NCBI GenBank assembly: GCA_902575065.1
Contig: CACGPU010000002.1
Span: 124,001 to 188,000, forward strand
Direction of reading: 5' to 3'
Source: an uncultured Alphaproteobacteria bacterium
GTDB lineage: Bacteria; Pseudomonadota; Alphaproteobacteria; HIMB59
Length of the DNA stretch: 64,000 bases
Under the pieces are notes generated by a model. That model saw nothing but the letters and a program-made list of their open reading frames with translations. It had not been told where the DNA came from and made no database searches. Below are positions 61,300 through 64,000 of this stretch, piece after piece (positions within the stretch are counted from its first letter, which is position 1; each line of letters opens with the position of its first letter). The position numbers were made by a program, and so were the translations under genes.

Positions 61300-61914
61300 A
61301 TGTTTGAGTTATTCGCAGACTCAACTCCAAATGCAAGAAAAATTTCAATAATGTTAGAGGAGATTAATGAGAGTTATGATTTGACTTTAATTAATTTAAA
61401 TAAGGGTGAACAATTCAACGAGGAGTTTAAAAAAATTTCTCCATTTTCAAAAATTCCTGTTTTAAGACATAATAATAAGACCATATTTGAGTCTGGTGCT
61501 ATCTTAATTTACTTGGCAAATTTATCTGGAGAATTTTATGGCTCAAATCAAAGTTTAACAACCCAGTGGTTGATGGCTCAAATGGGTTATATAGGCCCTA
61601 TGTTAGGTCAGCATCATCAATTTCATCATTATAATCCTGGTAAAAGTGATTTTGGTGAGGATAGATATTTTAAAATTGCAGAAACGATATACAAAAATTT
61701 AGATGATCATTTATATATAAATGAATATTTGGCAAATGAATATTCAATTGCAGATATTGCAACATTTCCTTGGATCGCTAGACACCCAATTCATGATATA
61801 GGTCTGAATAAATACATCAATCTATTGCGTTGGTATAATCAAATATCACTTAGACCTGCTGTCTTAAAGGGATATGATCTATTTAAAGATGGCTCAATAC
61901 CACCACCCGCGTAA
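61300..61914 (+). CDS. Glutathione S-transferase
   Basis: A 204-residue GST. The N-terminal thioredoxin-fold domain has FADSTPNARKISIMLEE and the cis-Pro/glutathione region SKIPVLRH and ESGAILIYLA. The helical C-terminal domain has SIADIATFPW. It resembles the bacterial YghU/GstB group. The ATG follows the preceding stop directly. The next gene begins five bases downstream. Confidence 0.9.
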   Translation: MFELFADSTPNARKISIMLEEINESYDLTLINLNKGEQFNEEFKKISPFSKIPVLRHNNKTIFESGAILIYLANLSGEFYGSNQSLTTQWLMAQMGYIGPMLGQHHQFHHYNPGKSDFGEDRYFKIAETIYKNLDDHLYINEYLANEYSIADIATFPWIARHPIHDIGLNKYINLLRWYNQISLRPAVLKGYDLFKDGSIPPPA

Positions 61915-61919
61915 TCAAA

Positions 61920-62255
61920 ATGAAAGTATACTTTAATGGTTCATGTAATATTTGTAATGCAGAGATAAGTCACTATAAAAAGAAAACCTTAGATATAAAC
62001 TATGTTGATATTTCAAAAAACAAAGATGAACATATAAATCATCTCTCCAAAAAAGATTTATTTAGAAGAATGCATGTATATCATGATGGAAAAATTTTTT
62101 CTGGATCAGAGTCCTTTTTAGTTTTATGGGATACAATTCCAAGATGGAGATACCTGTCTTTATTGTTGAAGCTACCATTATTTAGACAACTATGGAAAAT
62201 TGCATACGAAGGGTTAGCTTTACTGCTTTATTTAAAGAACAAAAGTAAAATTTAG
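61920..62255 (+). CDS. DCC (DUF393) thiol-disulfide oxidoreductase-like protein
   Basis: A 111-residue protein of the DUF393 family: VYFNGSCNICNAEISHY holds the CxxC motif (DGxCxxC in most relatives, with Asp replaced by Asn here), then FSGSESFLVLWDTIP and WRYLSLLLKLPL. Family members are predicted thioredoxin-like oxidoreductases. It probably belongs to the operon with the GST. Confidence 0.82.
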   Translation: MKVYFNGSCNICNAEISHYKKKTLDINYVDISKNKDEHINHLSKKDLFRRMHVYHDGKIFSGSESFLVLWDTIPRWRYLSLLLKLPLFRQLWKIAYEGLALLLYLKNKSKI

Positions 62256-62256
62256 T

Positions 62257-62292
62257 AGAACCATTCTTGAAGAAAACCACAAGAATGGTTCT
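62257..62292. terminator. Bidirectional hairpin between DCC gene and folC
   Basis: AGAACCATTCTTG and CAAGAATGGTTCT form a perfect 13-bp stem with a 10-base loop, just past the stop of the DCC gene and ahead of the convergent folC end. T-rich flanks are weak on both strands. A terminator serving both directions is the likely role. The ~110 bp from here to folC show nothing else. Confidence 0.6.
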
Positions 62293-62404
62293 GGAGGATT
62301 AAGGTTAGTTATTAATTATTACTTTTCTGCGAAAATTTAGATCAATCAATATATTTTTATAAATGAGGATATTTTTGCTATTTGGCACCATATAGCGAGA
62401 AAAT

Positions 62405-63652
62405 CTAATTTTTTAAACGATTTAATTTTATCACTTCACCAATAAAATATAATGATCCTCCAAAATAAATTGTGGTCTGATTTGATGAGAGTTTATTAAT
62501 CATTTTAAATGAATCTGTAAGGGAATTTGCAAAAGAGAGCTTAAGGTATTTGGGTAGCAGATCCTCAGTAATAGAGTTTTCCTCGTTCATTTTAACAACA
62601 ATTATTTTATTAAAATGATTTGATAAGTTAGAGAGCATTTGAGTATATTTTTTATTATTTAAAAAAGAGCATATGAGTATCTTCCTATTTTTTGGTAATG
62701 ATTTAAGTAATGCTTTCATGCCATCGATATTGTGAAAGCCATCTAAATAAATATTCTTATATTTCTTTATTTTTTTATTTAAAAGTCCGCTCTTAATTTG
62801 CTGCAATCTCCCAGGCCACATACAATTCATCAATGCTTTTTCTGTTTTTTCTATTACAAATTTTTCTTTCAATATATTCCTCGCTAAATGTATTGCTAAT
62901 CCAGCATTAATTAATTGATGTGATCCTAATAAACTTAATTTTGATAAATTAACTCTTATATCATTCGATAAATAAAAATTAGATTTTATTTTCCAATGAG
63001 TATTAAATAGATTTGCAGTTAATTTTCTTTTTTTTAATTGTGACTTAATAAATTTCATAACATTTGTTTTCTGTCGGTTAATAAAAATCGTACTTTTTGA
63101 ATTTAATATTCCTAATTTTTCAAAAGCAATTTGATACAAAGAATTTCCTAAATAATCTTGATGATCTAAAGAAATTGGAGTGATAGCTGCATACTTTGAT
63201 TTTTTTAAAATATTCGTAGCATCAAATCTTCCTCCAAGTCCAACCTCTAATATAAGATAGTCAGCTTTATGCTCTTGAAAAGCTTTAAACGCCGCAGCAG
63301 TAGTAATTTCAAAAAATGTTATCAAATTTCCTTCATTTTTATCTTCGCAAAACTTTAAATATTTTAATAATTTTTGATTTGAAATTTCCTTAGATCTTAA
63401 TTGAATTCTTTCATTAAATTTTACTAGGTGAGGAGTGGAGTATACGTGTGTTGAGTAATCATGATGATTGAGAATTGATTTCAAGATTGCTGCTGTTGAG
63501 CCTTTACCATTAGTACCAGCTATATGAATGACTTTTGGCAGTGAATTTTCATCAAAATGTATTTTCTTTAAAAGTTTTTTAATTCTCCCTAAAGATAAAT
63601 CTGAAAATTTTGGATGTAGATTTAATAGCCTTTGAAAAATGGGATCTTTCAA
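62405..63652 (-). CDS. folC: Folylpolyglutamate/dihydrofolate synthase
   Basis: A 415-residue Mur-ligase-family enzyme that adds glutamate to folates. The P-loop is HIAGTNGKGSTAA; YSTPHLVKFNERIQL, EVGLGGRFDATN and ITPISLDHQDYLG are diagnostic FolC blocks. It lies four bases after accD, the usual proteobacterial accD-folC order. The C-terminal domain is complete. Confidence 0.95.
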   Translation of the reverse strand: MKDPIFQRLLNLHPKFSDLSLGRIKKLLKKIHFDENSLPKVIHIAGTNGKGSTAAILKSILNHHDYSTHVYSTPHLVKFNERIQLRSKEISNQKLLKYLKFCEDKNEGNLITFFEITTAAAFKAFQEHKADYLILEVGLGGRFDATNILKKSKYAAITPISLDHQDYLGNSLYQIAFEKLGILNSKSTIFINRQKTNVMKFIKSQLKKRKLTANLFNTHWKIKSNFYLSNDIRVNLSKLSLLGSHQLINAGLAIHLARNILKEKFVIEKTEKALMNCMWPGRLQQIKSGLLNKKIKKYKNIYLDGFHNIDGMKALLKSLPKNRKILICSFLNNKKYTQMLSNLSNHFNKIIVVKMNEENSITEDLLPKYLKLSFANSLTDSFKMINKLSSNQTTIYFGGSLYFIGEVIKLNRLKN

Positions 63653-63656
63653 GAAT

Positions 63657-64000
63657 TTATTTTTTTACGAATGATAGAACATTTGAAAGTGTTTGACTTA
63701 ACTCTTTTCGATGGACGACCATGTCAACCATTCCGTGTTCAAGAAGATATTCGGCTGTTTGAAAATCCTCAGGCAATTGTTCTTTGATAGTCTCTTCGAT
63801 AACTCTTTTTCCAGCAAAACCAATCATACTTCCTTTTTCAGCAATAATAATATCACCCAACATAGCAAATGAAGCACTTACACCTCCTGTAGTAGGATGT
63901 GTTAGAACACTCACGTAAGGAATTTTATGTTGGTCTAGCATATTCACAGCTGCAACTGTTTTAGGTAGTTGCATTAAACTTACAATACCTTCTTGCATCC
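63657..64000 (-). CDS. accD: Acetyl-CoA carboxylase carboxyltransferase subunit beta (C-terminal part)
   Basis: The last ~114 residues of AccD are in the window and the rest lies beyond the right edge. [20 protein letters not shown] followed by [20 protein letters not shown] and [20 protein letters not shown] are diagnostic. The enzyme transfers carboxyl to acetyl-CoA for fatty-acid synthesis. Its order before folC is conserved. Confidence 0.95.
   Translation of the reverse strand, partial: MQEGIVSLMQLPKTVAAVNMLDQHKIPYVSVLTHPTTGGVSASFAMLGDIIIAEKGSMIGFAGKRVIEETIKEQLPEDFQTAEYLLEHGMVDMVVHRKELSQTLSNVLSFVKK

Overview
The window looks like a contiguous chromosomal piece of an AT-rich bacterium (roughly one third G+C by eye) with short spacers and many start/stop overlaps. 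Gene content points to an alphaproteobacterium, probably a streamlined marine type: AglEFGK-like and GlpST-like sugar ABC importers, an accD-folC pair, an alphaproteobacterial FtsB-like protein and an AcoR-type regulator. The exact lineage (for example AEGEAN-169/HIMB59-like) is an inference from composition and content only.

Region 1 (1-31 kb) is a sugar uptake and breakdown region. After the end of a ferredoxin-NADP reductase come a shortened AcoR-like regulator divergent from a zinc alcohol dehydrogenase, then a complete importer (binding protein, two permeases, two unlike ATPases) with a PQQ-type sugar dehydrogenase. Next is a galactoside operon: binding protein, two permeases, GH4 glycosidase, GalT, GalK and an SMP-30 lactonase, with no ATPase of its own. 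A short block follows: a 2-hydroxyacid dehydrogenase divergent from IolD and an SDR. On the minus strand lies an agl-like operon: AglE, AglF, AglG, GH4, AglK, GH1, a second MalK-type ATPase and a GH42 beta-galactosidase. Each of the three binding-protein genes is followed by a different but near-perfect stem-loop before the first permease gene.

Region 2 (31-41 kb) starts with a CsoR-type repressor and cytochrome c divergent from DUF4396, a thermonuclease-like protein and a DadA-like oxidase, with a perfect 22-bp palindrome between the divergent starts. It continues into a cluster of small secreted proteins around a pentameric ligand-gated ion channel homologue that carries an N-terminal PDZ-like domain. 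Two HTH proteins, a multi-hairpin intergenic segment and a degenerate tRNA-like element lie in the same cluster.

Region 3 (41-50 kb) looks like a defence or variable island: tiny lysine-rich ORFs, zinc-finger proteins, two adjacent cytosine-C5 methyltransferases convergent with two overlapping nuclease-like genes (a candidate heterodimeric Type II restriction-modification system), an AlkA-like glycosylase, two divergent EVE-like paralogues and a Cas4/RecB-like nuclease.

Region 4 (50-64 kb) is housekeeping: a FadN-like beta-oxidation fusion and an acyl-CoA synthetase; a photolyase split into two genes; a 5-oxoprolinase (PxpABC) beside a gamma-glutamylcyclotransferase-like gene; a secreted histidine phosphatase; HupE plus DUF4198 (possible metal uptake); a GST; a DCC protein; FolC; and the end of AccD. 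No IS elements, CRISPR arrays, rRNA or canonical tRNA genes were seen.
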